DNA of 64,000 bases, from positions 1,332,840 to 1,396,839 of the forward strand of contig NZ_JH994111.1 in NCBI RefSeq assembly GCF_000316195.1. The letters are read 5' to 3'. A model generated the notes under the pieces. That model saw only the letters and a program-made list of their open reading frames with translations, ran no database searches and had not been told where the DNA came from. Position numbers and translations under genes: made by a program. This DNA is from Brachyspira hampsonii 30446 (lineage in GTDB: Bacteria > Spirochaetota > Brachyspiria > Brachyspirales > Brachyspiraceae). Positions 55,144 to 63,030 of the stretch are shown in pieces (the stretch's first letter is position 1; each line of letters opens with the position of its first letter).

Positions 55144-56010
55144 TTAATTTTTTATTTTTCTTCTATTCTCTGCTTTTGCTCTTACAAGTATAAGTTCTGC
55201 TGCTATACTTATTGCTATTTCTTCTGTAGTCTCTGCACCTATTGCTATCCCTATTGGAGCATGCACTTTCGATATACTTTCATCAGTATAATTTTCTTCT
55301 TTTTTTAATCTGTCATGCAATGTTTTTATTTTATTCTTACTTCCTATCATTCCAATATATAAAGCATCAGTTTTTAAAGCATTTTTTTCAACTATATAAT
55401 CATGAGAATGTCCTCTTGTAACTATTACTATATAATCTTTATCACTAATATTTATTTTATCAAAAACATTTTCATAATCTTCTACTATTATTTTACTAGC
55501 ATTAGGAAATCTATCTTTATTTGCAAACTCTTCTCTATCATCTATAACAATACAATTAAAACCTATTCTATACAAAACTTCTACCAAATCATAAGATACA
55601 TGTCCTCCGCCGAATATATAAACATTGCTTTCCTTATCTTCAATTTCTTTTTTTATATTATTTATTATATCTTTATTATTATTTAAATATATAAATGATA
55701 TCTCAGCACTTCCTCCGCATACCATACCAATTCCGCCAGCTTCCTGAGGAGTTAAATTATATTTTTTATTAGAAGTTTCTTTATTATCTAAAAATACATA
55801 AGCATCTTTTAAAGCTTCAAATTCCAATAAACCTCCGCCTATAGTACCAATATTTTTCTCTTTATTATCTTCTCTATAAGCTATCATAAAGGCATCTAAT
55901 GTTCTTGGAGCAGATCCTGATATTTTAAGTATTTTTATTAGTTCTGTTTCTATATTATTATTTACAAGTTCCAAAGCCTTATCTAATATTTGCTTATTAT
56001 TCATTTTCAT
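55144..56010 (-). CDS. xdhC: XdhC/CoxI family Moco-enzyme maturation factor
   Basis: 288 residues. The N-terminal XdhC domain (about 10-110) has GTIGGGLLEFEAL with the conserved EAL, and AGGIGMVCGGSAEI. The C-terminal Rossmann domain (about 130-285) has VYIFGGGHVSYDLVEVL, IVIDDREEFANKDRFP, VTRGHSHDYIVEKNAL and YIGMIGSKNKIK. XdhC binds and sulfurates the molybdenum cofactor before delivery to xanthine dehydrogenase-type hydroxylases. No such enzyme is in the window, so the client lies elsewhere. The gene is divergent from the MOSC gene and 172 bp upstream of moeA. Confidence 0.92.
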   Translation of the reverse strand: MKMNNKQILDKALELVNNNIETELIKILKISGSAPRTLDAFMIAYREDNKEKNIGTIGGGLLEFEALKDAYVFLDNKETSNKKYNLTPQEAGGIGMVCGGSAEISFIYLNNNKDIINNIKKEIEDKESNVYIFGGGHVSYDLVEVLYRIGFNCIVIDDREEFANKDRFPNASKIIVEDYENVFDKINISDKDYIVIVTRGHSHDYIVEKNALKTDALYIGMIGSKNKIKTLHDRLKKEENYTDESISKVHAPIGIAIGAETTEEIAISIAAELILVRAKAENRRKIKN

Positions 56011-56167
56011 TTCTCATTACAAATAGTTTCTATAATATTATAATAAATTTTTTGTAATTTTTAAATAAAATTCTAAAAAAAAATTATATTTATATTGAAT
56101 ATTTTATTTTTTTGTATAAACTTCTAAATAATAATACTTTTTTATTAAATATAAGCAGAATTGCATT

Positions 56168-56617
56168 ATGGAAAAGAAATATTTCAAACTAATTTCATTA
56201 AATATATCCAAAGAAACAGGTACAATAAAAACTCCTGTAGAAAGTATAACTTTGGTAGAAGATAAAGGCGTTCTTAATGATGCCCATTTTAATAAGTTAA
56301 AAGACAGACAAGTTTCTCTGCTTGCCATTGAAGATATAGAATACACAAATGATAAAATGCAAGCCAATCTCAAACCGGGTGATTTTGCAGAAAATATAAC
56401 AACAAAAGACATTGAGCTTTATAAACTGCCTATAGGAACAAAAATGTATATAGGAGATACTATAGTGGAAGTTTCTAAAATAGGAAAGGCATGTCATAAT
56501 GGATGCGATATAAAGCAATTAGTGGGCGACTGCATTATGCCGAAAAAAGGTATATTTGTAAGAGTTGTTAAAGGCGGTGAAATAAAAATTGAAGATACTT
56601 GTTATTACTGTGTCTGA
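56168..56617 (+). CDS. MOSC-domain protein
   Basis: 149 residues, a single MOSC domain (molybdenum cofactor sulfurase C-terminal). Shows NISKETGTIKTPVES, LKPGDFAENITT and the conserved cysteine region ISKIGKACHNGCDIKQLVG. Small MOSC proteins are thought to carry sulfur or bind Moco. There is no clear Shine-Dalgarno. Its last 29 bp overlap the next gene, and the order MOSC-moaB-modABC forms one Mo operon. Confidence 0.88.
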   Translation: MEKKYFKLISLNISKETGTIKTPVESITLVEDKGVLNDAHFNKLKDRQVSLLAIEDIEYTNDKMQANLKPGDFAENITTKDIELYKLPIGTKMYIGDTIVEVSKIGKACHNGCDIKQLVGDCIMPKKGIFVRVVKGGEIKIEDTCYYCV

Positions 56618-57065
56618 CAGAGCTTTCAAAGGCATATATGAAGATAAATCCGGTGCTGTCATAGTAAAAACTCTTGAAGATAATTTTAAAGATAAAATTG
56701 AAAATATAAAAAAAATAATAGTTCCAGATGAATATGATATAATATTAAAAGCCTTAAATGAAAATAAAAATAACTTTGATATTATAATAACTACAGGAGG
56801 AACCGGCTTATCTCAAAGAGATGTAACTCCTGAAGCAACAGAGGCATTTTGTAAAAAAGAAGTAAGAGGAATATCTGATTATTTAAGACAAGAGTCAATA
56901 AAAGACACAATATTTGCTGCTTTATCAAGAGGATATGCAGGGATTAATGATAATGTATTTGTAGTTAATTTTCCCGGAAGCAAAAAAGGTGCTGAATACT
57001 GCACTAATTTACTGATACCTTTACTAGAACATATCATTAGTATGATGAAAGGTGAAGGGCATTAA
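56589..57065 (+). CDS. moaB: MogA/MoaB-type molybdopterin adenylyltransferase
   Basis: 158 residues, one MoCF_biosynth domain: ILVITVSDRAFKGIYEDKSG at the start, IIITTGGTGLSQRDVTPEAT with the TGGTG loop, VVNFPGSKKGAEYC. It adenylates molybdopterin before MoeA inserts the metal. The start is TTG, overlapping the MOSC gene. MogA and MoaB are hard to separate by eye; the symbol is therefore tentative. Confidence 0.9.
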   Translation: MKILVITVSDRAFKGIYEDKSGAVIVKTLEDNFKDKIENIKKIIVPDEYDIILKALNENKNNFDIIITTGGTGLSQRDVTPEATEAFCKKEVRGISDYLRQESIKDTIFAALSRGYAGINDNVFVVNFPGSKKGAEYCTNLLIPLLEHIISMMKGEGH

Positions 57066-57108
57066 ATATTTTTAATATAAAAAATAAAATAATTTTAAAG
57101 GTGTTGCT

Positions 57109-57888
57109 ATGAAAAAAATAATATTTATAACTTTATTAATATCTTATTTATTTGTATCATGCGGTTCTTCAAATACTGCACAAACTAATACAGAAAATAA
57201 AGAAATATTAGTATTGGCTGCTGCAAGTTTAACTGATGTACTTACAGAATTAGCTGACAATTATAAAACAGAAACAGGAACAACTGTTACATTCTCATTT
57301 GCTTCATCAGGAGCTTTACAAACTCAAATAGAAGCAGGAGTACCGGCTGATATTTTCTTTTCGGCAGCACAAAAACAAATGGATGCCTTACAAGAAAAAG
57401 ACTTAATTGATGCAGATACAAGAAAAGATTTGCTTGAAAATAAAGTTGTATTAATATCTCCAAGTAATTCAGATTTAAATATAAAATCATTTACAGATAT
57501 AACAAATTCAAATATTACTAAAGTAGGATTAGGAGAACCAAAAAGCGTGCCTGTAGGACAGTATTCTGAAGAAATATTAAGTAATTTATCCATACTTGAT
57601 GCTGTTAAACAAAAGGCAGTTTACGGTTCTGATGTTAGAAATGTACTTTCTTGGGTAGAAACAGGAGAAGTTGACTCTGGTATAGTTTATGCTACCGATG
57701 CACAAATAGCAAAAAATATAAATATAATAGCAGAAGCTCCTGAAGGCAGTCATAAAAAAGTTATTTACCCTATAGCTATAGTAAAATCTTCAGAAAATAA
57801 AGAAGAAGCTAAAAAGTTTATAGATTATATATCTAATGACAAAGCTATAGAAACATTCAAAAAATACGGTTTTACTGTAATACAATAA
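57109..57888 (+). CDS. modA: Molybdate ABC transporter substrate-binding lipoprotein
   Basis: 259 residues. Signal peptide with lipobox (LFVSCGSSN, Cys at about 19). The mature domain follows ModA: LAAASLTDVLTELA, FSFASSGALQTQIEAGVPADIFFSA, GEPKSVPVGQYSEEIL, and GEVDSGIVYATDAQI. The two ASS/AAS segments bind the oxyanion. An AAAGGTGTT site precedes the ATG. Confidence 0.95.
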   Translation: MKKIIFITLLISYLFVSCGSSNTAQTNTENKEILVLAAASLTDVLTELADNYKTETGTTVTFSFASSGALQTQIEAGVPADIFFSAAQKQMDALQEKDLIDADTRKDLLENKVVLISPSNSDLNIKSFTDITNSNITKVGLGEPKSVPVGQYSEEILSNLSILDAVKQKAVYGSDVRNVLSWVETGEVDSGIVYATDAQIAKNINIIAEAPEGSHKKVIYPIAIVKSSENKEEAKKFIDYISNDKAIETFKKYGFTVIQ

Positions 57889-57894
57889 ATAAAC

Positions 57895-58563
57895 ATGGAA
57901 TATTCTCCATTAATTTTATCTATAAAAACAGCATTATATTCCACAATAATAACTTTTTTTATAGGAATATACGCAGCTATTATAGTAGTAAAAATTAAAA
58001 AATTTTCATCTCTTTTTGATATAATATTTACACTTCCGCTTGTGCTTCCTCCTACAGTTGTGGGATTTTTTCTATTATTATTGTTTGGAAGAAATTCTTT
58101 TATAGGAGGCATAGTTGGTAAATTAGGATTTCCTTTTGTATTTACATTAAGAGGTGCAGTATTAGCTTCATTTATAGTATCATTTCCTATAATGTATAGA
58201 ACTTCAAAAGGTGCATTCGAGCAAATCGATAAAAACATAATAAATGCAGCAAGAACATTAGGAAAATCAGAAAATTGGATATTTTGGAGAGTAATACTTC
58301 CAAATACTTGGCATTCTATACTTGGAGGTACTATACTATCATTTACAAGGGCATTGGGAGAATTTGGTGCTACTATAATGATAGCAGGAAATATACCAAA
58401 AAAAACACAAACTATGTCATTAGCCGTATATACTGCAGTTCAGGCTGGAGACAGAGAACTAGCTTTTAAATGGGTTATGATAATTGTGTCAATATCATTT
58501 ATAAGCATAATGATTATGAATATTATACTGCCTATTTCTGATAGTATAAAAAAAAGATTATGA
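57895..58563 (+). CDS. modB: Molybdate ABC transporter permease
   Basis: 222 residues with about five membrane helices. Contains the EAA loop NAARTLGKSENWIFWRVILP and FTRALGEFGATIMIAGNIP typical of ModB. The start is 6 bp after the modA stop, and modC follows 9 bp later. Confidence 0.95.
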   Translation: MEYSPLILSIKTALYSTIITFFIGIYAAIIVVKIKKFSSLFDIIFTLPLVLPPTVVGFFLLLLFGRNSFIGGIVGKLGFPFVFTLRGAVLASFIVSFPIMYRTSKGAFEQIDKNIINAARTLGKSENWIFWRVILPNTWHSILGGTILSFTRALGEFGATIMIAGNIPKKTQTMSLAVYTAVQAGDRELAFKWVMIIVSISFISIMIMNIILPISDSIKKRL

Positions 58564-58572
58564 GGTTTTATA

Positions 58573-59625
58573 TTGAGTTTAATAGTTGATATAAAAAAGA
58601 AGCTATCTAATTTTGATTTAGACTTGCAGTTTGAAGTAAAAAGAGAAGTATTTTCTATACTCGGAGCATCTGGAAGCGGTAAAAGTATGGCTTTAAAATG
58701 TATTGCAGGAATTGAAAAACCTGACAGCGGATATATAGAATTTAATGGAAATGTTTTTTATGATTCTAAGAAACATATTAATATAAAACCTCAAAAAAGA
58801 AATGTAGGTTTTTTATTTCAAAATTATGCTTTATTTCCAAATATGACAGTTGAAGAAAATATTAAATGCGGTATAAGAGATAAAAAAAATAATATTGACA
58901 TTAAAAGCATAATGAATAAATTTTTTATATATGATATTAAAAATAAAAAGCCAAGAGAAATATCAGGAGGAGAACAGCAAAGAACTGCATTAGCAAGAAT
59001 ATTTGTATCATCTCCTAGTATATTAATGCTTGATGAGCCTTTGAGTGCTTTAGATTATCATATAAAATGGGAACTAGAAAAATTTATTTTATCAGCTATA
59101 AAAGAGTTTGATGGCACTACTTTATTTGTATCGCATAACAGAGATGAGGTTTACAGACTATCAGACAATATAGGAATAATAAATAAAGGAAAATTCGATA
59201 TAATAGATTCTAAATATAACCTTTTTGAAAATCCTAAAACATACTTCTCAGCACTTCTTACAGGATATAAAAATTTTTCAAGAATAAAAATATTAGAAAA
59301 TAGCAAAATAGAATGCATTGATTGGAATATTAATTTAACTATTGAAAATAATAATCTAAAAAATATAGAAAATGCTAATTATATAGGAATGCGTCCTTAT
59401 TCTTTTTTTGATTATGATGATGATAAAAAAAGTGATATATATATAAAATCAAAAATAACAAATATTACAGAAGATATGTTTTCATATATTATAACTTTAG
59501 TGCCGGTAAACAGCGAAAACCAAATAACTTGGAGGCTCGATAAGGATAAATATAAAAATGATTATAAACTTGGAAAAGAAATAAATTTAGGTTTTGAAAG
59601 TAATGACATAATATTTTTAAAATAA
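58573..59625 (+). CDS. modC: Molybdate ABC transporter ATPase
   Basis: 350 residues. Walker A GASGSGKSM, signature EISGGEQQRTALARIF, Walker B ILMLDEPLSALD, H-loop FVSHNRDEVYR. A C-terminal extension of about 120 residues is in the position of the ModC molybdate-sensing MOP/TOBE domain, but its sequence is weakly conserved. The start is TTG, 7 nt after GAGG. A hairpin terminator ends the operon. Confidence 0.93.
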   Translation: MSLIVDIKKKLSNFDLDLQFEVKREVFSILGASGSGKSMALKCIAGIEKPDSGYIEFNGNVFYDSKKHINIKPQKRNVGFLFQNYALFPNMTVEENIKCGIRDKKNNIDIKSIMNKFFIYDIKNKKPREISGGEQQRTALARIFVSSPSILMLDEPLSALDYHIKWELEKFILSAIKEFDGTTLFVSHNRDEVYRLSDNIGIINKGKFDIIDSKYNLFENPKTYFSALLTGYKNFSRIKILENSKIECIDWNINLTIENNNLKNIENANYIGMRPYSFFDYDDDKKSDIYIKSKITNITEDMFSYIITLVPVNSENQITWRLDKDKYKNDYKLGKEINLGFESNDIIFLK

Positions 59626-59627
59626 AT

Positions 59628-59658
59628 AAAAGCAGCAGGATAAAATCCAGCCGCTTTT
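59628..59658. terminator. Terminator after modC
   Basis: AAAAGC-GC-GGAT pairs with ATCC-GC-GCTTTT, with mismatches between the blocks and a short loop; A-run and T-run flanks suit both strands. Confidence 0.6.
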
Positions 59659-59676
59659 ATAAAAATGCATCATCAA

Positions 59677-60105
59677 TTAATCATCAAATTTTTGTCTCAT
59701 AATCTGTCCGTTTCCTGTTACCATAAGCTCCATCATATTATTTAATTTTAATTTATAGTTTCCCCACTCTTTTTCTGCATCAATTATAGCAGCCTGAGGA
59801 TATGCATTTCTTACAGCCTGTATAACAGCAGCAGGAAAAGCAGCATCTGGTATAGGAGCATATTCACTATCTATATTATCCCAATCTCCATTACCTAAAA
59901 AGTCTATAGACACACCATTTGACAACTGCACATCAAATTTTCTTCCGTCTCTTTCAACTTTCCAAATTTGAGCTCCAGGAAATACTCTTTGTATAAATGC
60001 TGATGCTTGCTGAGGCAATGCTGAAGGCGGAACCACCATATCAGCAAAAAGGCTTGAAGCTGATAAAATAAATAATGATGCTAAAAAGATAGATAATTTT
60101 TTCAT
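59677..60105 (-). CDS. Exported PepSY-like domain protein
   Basis: 142 residues. A cleavable signal peptide (to about residue 21, SSLFADM) precedes two repeats of the PepSY-like (DUF2874-type) unit, each with a VxxxYPxAxIxxxEKEWxNYKxxL pattern: AFIQRVFPGAQIWKVERDGR with FDVQLSNGVSIDFLGNGDW, then AVRNAYPQAAIIDAEKEWG with YKLKLNNMMELMVTGNGQI. Such proteins are periplasmic and of unknown function; the fold resembles beta-lactamase inhibitor-like folds. The ATG has a good GGAGAG site. Confidence 0.82.
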   Translation of the reverse strand: MKKLSIFLASLFILSASSLFADMVVPPSALPQQASAFIQRVFPGAQIWKVERDGRKFDVQLSNGVSIDFLGNGDWDNIDSEYAPIPDAAFPAAVIQAVRNAYPQAAIIDAEKEWGNYKLKLNNMMELMVTGNGQIMRQKFDD

Positions 60106-60203
60106 GATTTACTCTCCTTAAATATTGATATATGTAAATTATCTTTACAATTATAAGTATAGCACTTTTAGTATATTTGTCAAGTTTTTTTACAATATTT
60201 TTA

Positions 60204-61238
60204 CTATTTTTTTACAATATTTTCTATTTTTTTTATTAATTCTTTTAAATCTTTGGGTAAAGGAGCTTTTACTTTGATTATTTCATCAGTGATTGGGTGA
60301 TTAAATTTAAGACTATAGGCATGTAAAGCCTGTCTATTGAAAAAACCTTCAGGAATAATACCTTTTTCTATAAAATCATCAAAAACTTTAGGACCATACT
60401 TTCCATATATTTTATCACCTATCATAAAAAAACCTTTAGAATATAAATGCACTCTTATCTGATGCATTCTTCCCGTATAAAGTCTTGCCATAACAATAGC
60501 ATAATCCCCAATTCTTCTTATGGTTTTAAAAGAAGTTTTTGAATATTTTGAGCCTTCTATATTTTCTTTATGAAGTGTTTGAAATCTTCTGTAATATTCA
60601 TGTCCGCTTTCAAGCATATAGCCTTCAACGGTAAATTTATCTTCTATATCTTTAGCATTTTCTATTAGAGCAATATATGTTTTTTTTATTGAATTTCTTT
60701 TATACTGCTTTCCATTCACTTTTCTTCCTGCAAGCATAGCACAGAAATTCGATGCCGATTTGCTGCTTCTTGAAAGAACTACACATCCGCTGGTTTCTCT
60801 GTCTATTCTATTAAGCATATTTATATTGCTATTGAGCATATTTTTTACTATTGTATGAAGTGTATTATGATAATATTTACCAGAAGGTATAACAGGCAAA
60901 TTAGCAGGTTTATTCGCTACTATTAAATCTCCGTCATCATATACTATAGATACATTTTTATCAACTTCAGGCTCTTTCATTCCTATAATATGATAAGCTA
61001 TCTCATCGCCTTTTTTGACAGTTCTTGTATACTTCACTTTACTATTATTAAGAAGAACTAAACCCTGCCCTATTAAATCCTGCCATTTATTTCTTGAATA
61101 ATAAGAAAATCTCTCTCCCATATATTTATCTAATCTTGTATTTTCTTCGATATCCTCTTCTATGCGGCATTTTCTTATTACAGATTTTTTATATAATTCT
61201 TCTATATTTTCATTCAATTTATTTTTTTTCTTTTTCAT
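60204..61238 (-). CDS. RluD-family pseudouridine synthase
   Basis: 344 residues from the start chosen here. An S4-like RNA-binding part (about 35-90: RLDKYMGERFSYYSRNKWQD) is followed by the catalytic domain with the aspartate motif MLNRIDRETSGCVVLSRSSK and TGRMHQIRVHLYSKG. It modifies rRNA or tRNA uridines; which site (RluC, RluD or other) is unclear. The open frame can be read from 61274, but that TTG is the -35 box of the promoter. The ATG at 61238 lies 7 nt after a TATAAT with no Shine-Dalgarno, so the message seems leaderless. Confidence 0.88.
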   Translation of the reverse strand: MKKKKNKLNENIEELYKKSVIRKCRIEEDIEENTRLDKYMGERFSYYSRNKWQDLIGQGLVLLNNSKVKYTRTVKKGDEIAYHIIGMKEPEVDKNVSIVYDDGDLIVANKPANLPVIPSGKYYHNTLHTIVKNMLNSNINMLNRIDRETSGCVVLSRSSKSASNFCAMLAGRKVNGKQYKRNSIKKTYIALIENAKDIEDKFTVEGYMLESGHEYYRRFQTLHKENIEGSKYSKTSFKTIRRIGDYAIVMARLYTGRMHQIRVHLYSKGFFMIGDKIYGKYGPKVFDDFIEKGIIPEGFFNRQALHAYSLKFNHPITDEIIKVKAPLPKDLKELIKKIENIVKK

Positions 61239-61245
61239 GAATATG

Positions 61246-61274
61246 ATTATACTAAGAGTATAAAGATTTGTCAA
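61246..61274 (-). promoter_or_regulatory. Promoter of the pseudouridine synthase gene
   Basis: On the minus strand a perfect TTGACA (61269-61274), 17-nt spacer and a perfect TATAAT (61246-61251), with the start codon 7 nt after the -10 box. Confidence 0.7.
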
Positions 61275-61411
61275 AATATTTATTATTATTTCTAATATTA
61301 CTAATAAAAATTACATATTAATTTTAAAGATATAAACAATAAACTAGCAACTGATTAAAAAAGCTGCTAGATGTTTTTTAGCGAGCTTATACTATTAATA
61401 ATAAAAAATTA

Positions 61412-61843
61412 TTATTTCGGATTGATGATTCTTAAAAATTTAGTATAAAAAGGAGTTGAGAAAGTTACAGAATCCCCCTTAAATACAGATACAATTTCAC
61501 CATTTTTCACTTCAATTTTTCTTCCTTCATAATGAATAATGAGAGTTCCTTCCAAAACAACATACATTTCATCATATCCAAGCACGCATTGCATATCTGT
61601 ATTATTCAATTCCATTAATAAACATTTTAAATGACATCTCTCATACTCATTAAAAACATCAGTTACATAAGAATTATCTTCATACTTTATTTTATTAGAA
61701 TCTATATCAGAGATTGATTTTTTTACTAATGTTTTTTTATGATTATTTGAAGCATCTAGTTTATATCCGGAAGCAGTACCTGTATGCAGAAAATCACAAA
61801 CAGCTTTATTTACAATAGACTCAATATTTTTTATATCTTCCAT
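61412..61843 (-). CDS. EutQ-like cupin of a microcompartment operon
   Basis: 143 residues. The C-terminal cupin (about 70-143) has YDEMYVVLEGTLIIHYEGRK and VFKGDSVTFSTPFYTKFLRI, matching the EutQ cupin barrel. The N-terminal 60 residues are less conserved. EutQ has acetate-kinase activity in Salmonella, and similar cupins occur in several microcompartment operons. It is the last gene of the operon here, 23 bp after the BMC shell gene. Which compartment type it belongs to is unclear. Confidence 0.75.
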   Translation of the reverse strand: MEDIKNIESIVNKAVCDFLHTGTASGYKLDASNNHKKTLVKKSISDIDSNKIKYEDNSYVTDVFNEYERCHLKCLLMELNNTDMQCVLGYDEMYVVLEGTLIIHYEGRKIEVKNGEIVSVFKGDSVTFSTPFYTKFLRIINPK

Positions 61844-61866
61844 AACGGTAAAACTCCTTTAATATA

Positions 61867-62142
61867 TTAAGGTATGATACTCCATATATCATCATGAGGC
61901 TTTGCAATAATAGCATGACGGCATTTAGCATTTAATTTTTCTACAGCCGTCTCAGCACTTTTTACAGCCTCTTTAATGTTAGATATACTGCCTGCTATAA
62001 TTATAACAACTATTCCAGCTCCTATAAGTTCTTTATCTATAACTTTAACATCAGATGCATTCAATAAAGTATCCAAAGCACTAATTGTAGCAATATATCC
62101 TGTAGTTTCTATTATTCCAATAGATAAATTTAAATTTTCCAT
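61867..62142 (-). CDS. Single-domain microcompartment shell protein (BMC-H)
   Basis: 91 residues, one BMC domain: SIGIIETTGYIATISALDTLLNASDV at the start, then IKEAVKSAETAVEKL and a short tail. It forms hexamers that tile the shell of a bacterial microcompartment. It lacks the extension of EutS/PduU-type proteins. Its neighbours (PduS- and PduT-like) suit a diol- or choline/ethanolamine-type compartment. Confidence 0.93.
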   Translation of the reverse strand: MENLNLSIGIIETTGYIATISALDTLLNASDVKVIDKELIGAGIVVIIIAGSISNIKEAVKSAETAVEKLNAKCRHAIIAKPHDDIWSIIP

Positions 62143-62152
62143 TTAAAAATTT

Positions 62153-62467
62153 TTATGAATTAATCCTTTTTAATACTTCAACTATAACATTTTTTATAAT
62201 TTTTTCATCGGTTATATTACATTTATTCACCAAAATTTTTATTGTCTGCTTAACTATTTCAGCAGTATCATTATTCTTGTCAGCAATATCATTACTACTG
62301 CAATTACAATTTTCATCACCATATACTATTTTTATTCTCTTTGATCTTATAATATCCATAGCACTTGGAGTAAAAATAACATTAGAAGGCACATATATAG
62401 TATCAGAATTACAATTTATAAGTTCATGAATATTCTGAGTATTATAAACTATTTTATTTTTATTCAT
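62153..62467 (-). CDS. Small microcompartment-associated protein of unknown function
   Basis: 104 residues from the start chosen here. The N-terminal VPSNVIFTPSAMDIIRSKRI resembles the opening of EutT-like or other compartment proteins (a TPSA-x-D-x-I motif), and a short cysteine pair (CNC at about 60) lies in a polar linker. The C-terminal 40 residues are helical (VKQTIKILVNKCN, VIVEVLKRINS). No enzymatic motif is visible. An ATG at 62488 overlaps the stop of the upstream gene, but ATG 62467 has GGGAG 8 nt before it. It may be a shell-targeted accessory protein. Confidence 0.6.
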   Translation of the reverse strand: MNKNKIVYNTQNIHELINCNSDTIYVPSNVIFTPSAMDIIRSKRIKIVYGDENCNCSSNDIADKNNDTAEIVKQTIKILVNKCNITDEKIIKNVIVEVLKRINS

Positions 62468-62484
62468 AATATACACTCCCAAAA

Positions 62485-63030
62485 TCATAAAATAGAATTA
62501 TATAATTCATCTATAGGCGAAGGCAATATACAATAATCAACTATAAGTCCCTCATCTTCAGCCCTCTTCATTCCTGCTTTAACCGCTTCTTCAACAGCAC
62601 TTACCTTACCTGTCAAAGTAATATATGATTTTCCTCCTATAGCAAAACCAAGCCTTACATTAACAAGAGAAACATCACTTGCCTTAGCAGCATCATCAGC
62701 CCCTTGTACAGCTGAAGCTATAGAAAAATATTCTATAACACCAATAGCCTCTCTAGGAAAATCATACAAAGTACCATTAATAGCTTCTATTACACTTTCA
62801 TGAATATTAGCTATAACAAAAGAATTAATCACAGAAACACCGCCTATTTCAATACCAGCTTTTTTAGATGACTCCACCGCCCCTACATCTCCGCAGAATA
62901 TAACAATATATTTTCCTGGACATACAGAATGGGATCTTAAAATTTTAACATTGGCAGCTTTTCCTATATGATCTGTAACTAATATACCTCTAGCTATACT
63001 ATTTAATTCTATCATTCCTATAGACTTCAT
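62485..63030 (-). CDS. pduT: Tandem-domain microcompartment shell protein, PduT-like
   Basis: 181 residues with two BMC domains (about 1-90 and 95-175): SIGMIELNSIARGILVTDHI and AIGVIEYFSIASAVQGADDAAK. The first contains SVCPGKYIVIFCGD, matching the PduT loop in which Cys38 holds a 4Fe-4S cluster in the trimer pore; here the cysteine is residue 37 or so. Such trimers can pass electrons across the shell and go with the flavin/Fe-S protein PduS, whose gene overlaps upstream by 4 bp. Confidence 0.88.
   Translation of the reverse strand: MKSIGMIELNSIARGILVTDHIGKAANVKILRSHSVCPGKYIVIFCGDVGAVESSKKAGIEIGGVSVINSFVIANIHESVIEAINGTLYDFPREAIGVIEYFSIASAVQGADDAAKASDVSLVNVRLGFAIGGKSYITLTGKVSAVEEAVKAGMKRAEDEGLIVDYCILPSPIDELYNSIL

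Noticed and set aside
61239-61274. Longer start of the pseudouridine synthase at TTG 61274
   Set aside because: That TTG is the first part of a perfect TTGACA -35 box, and the -10 box would lie inside the coding region.
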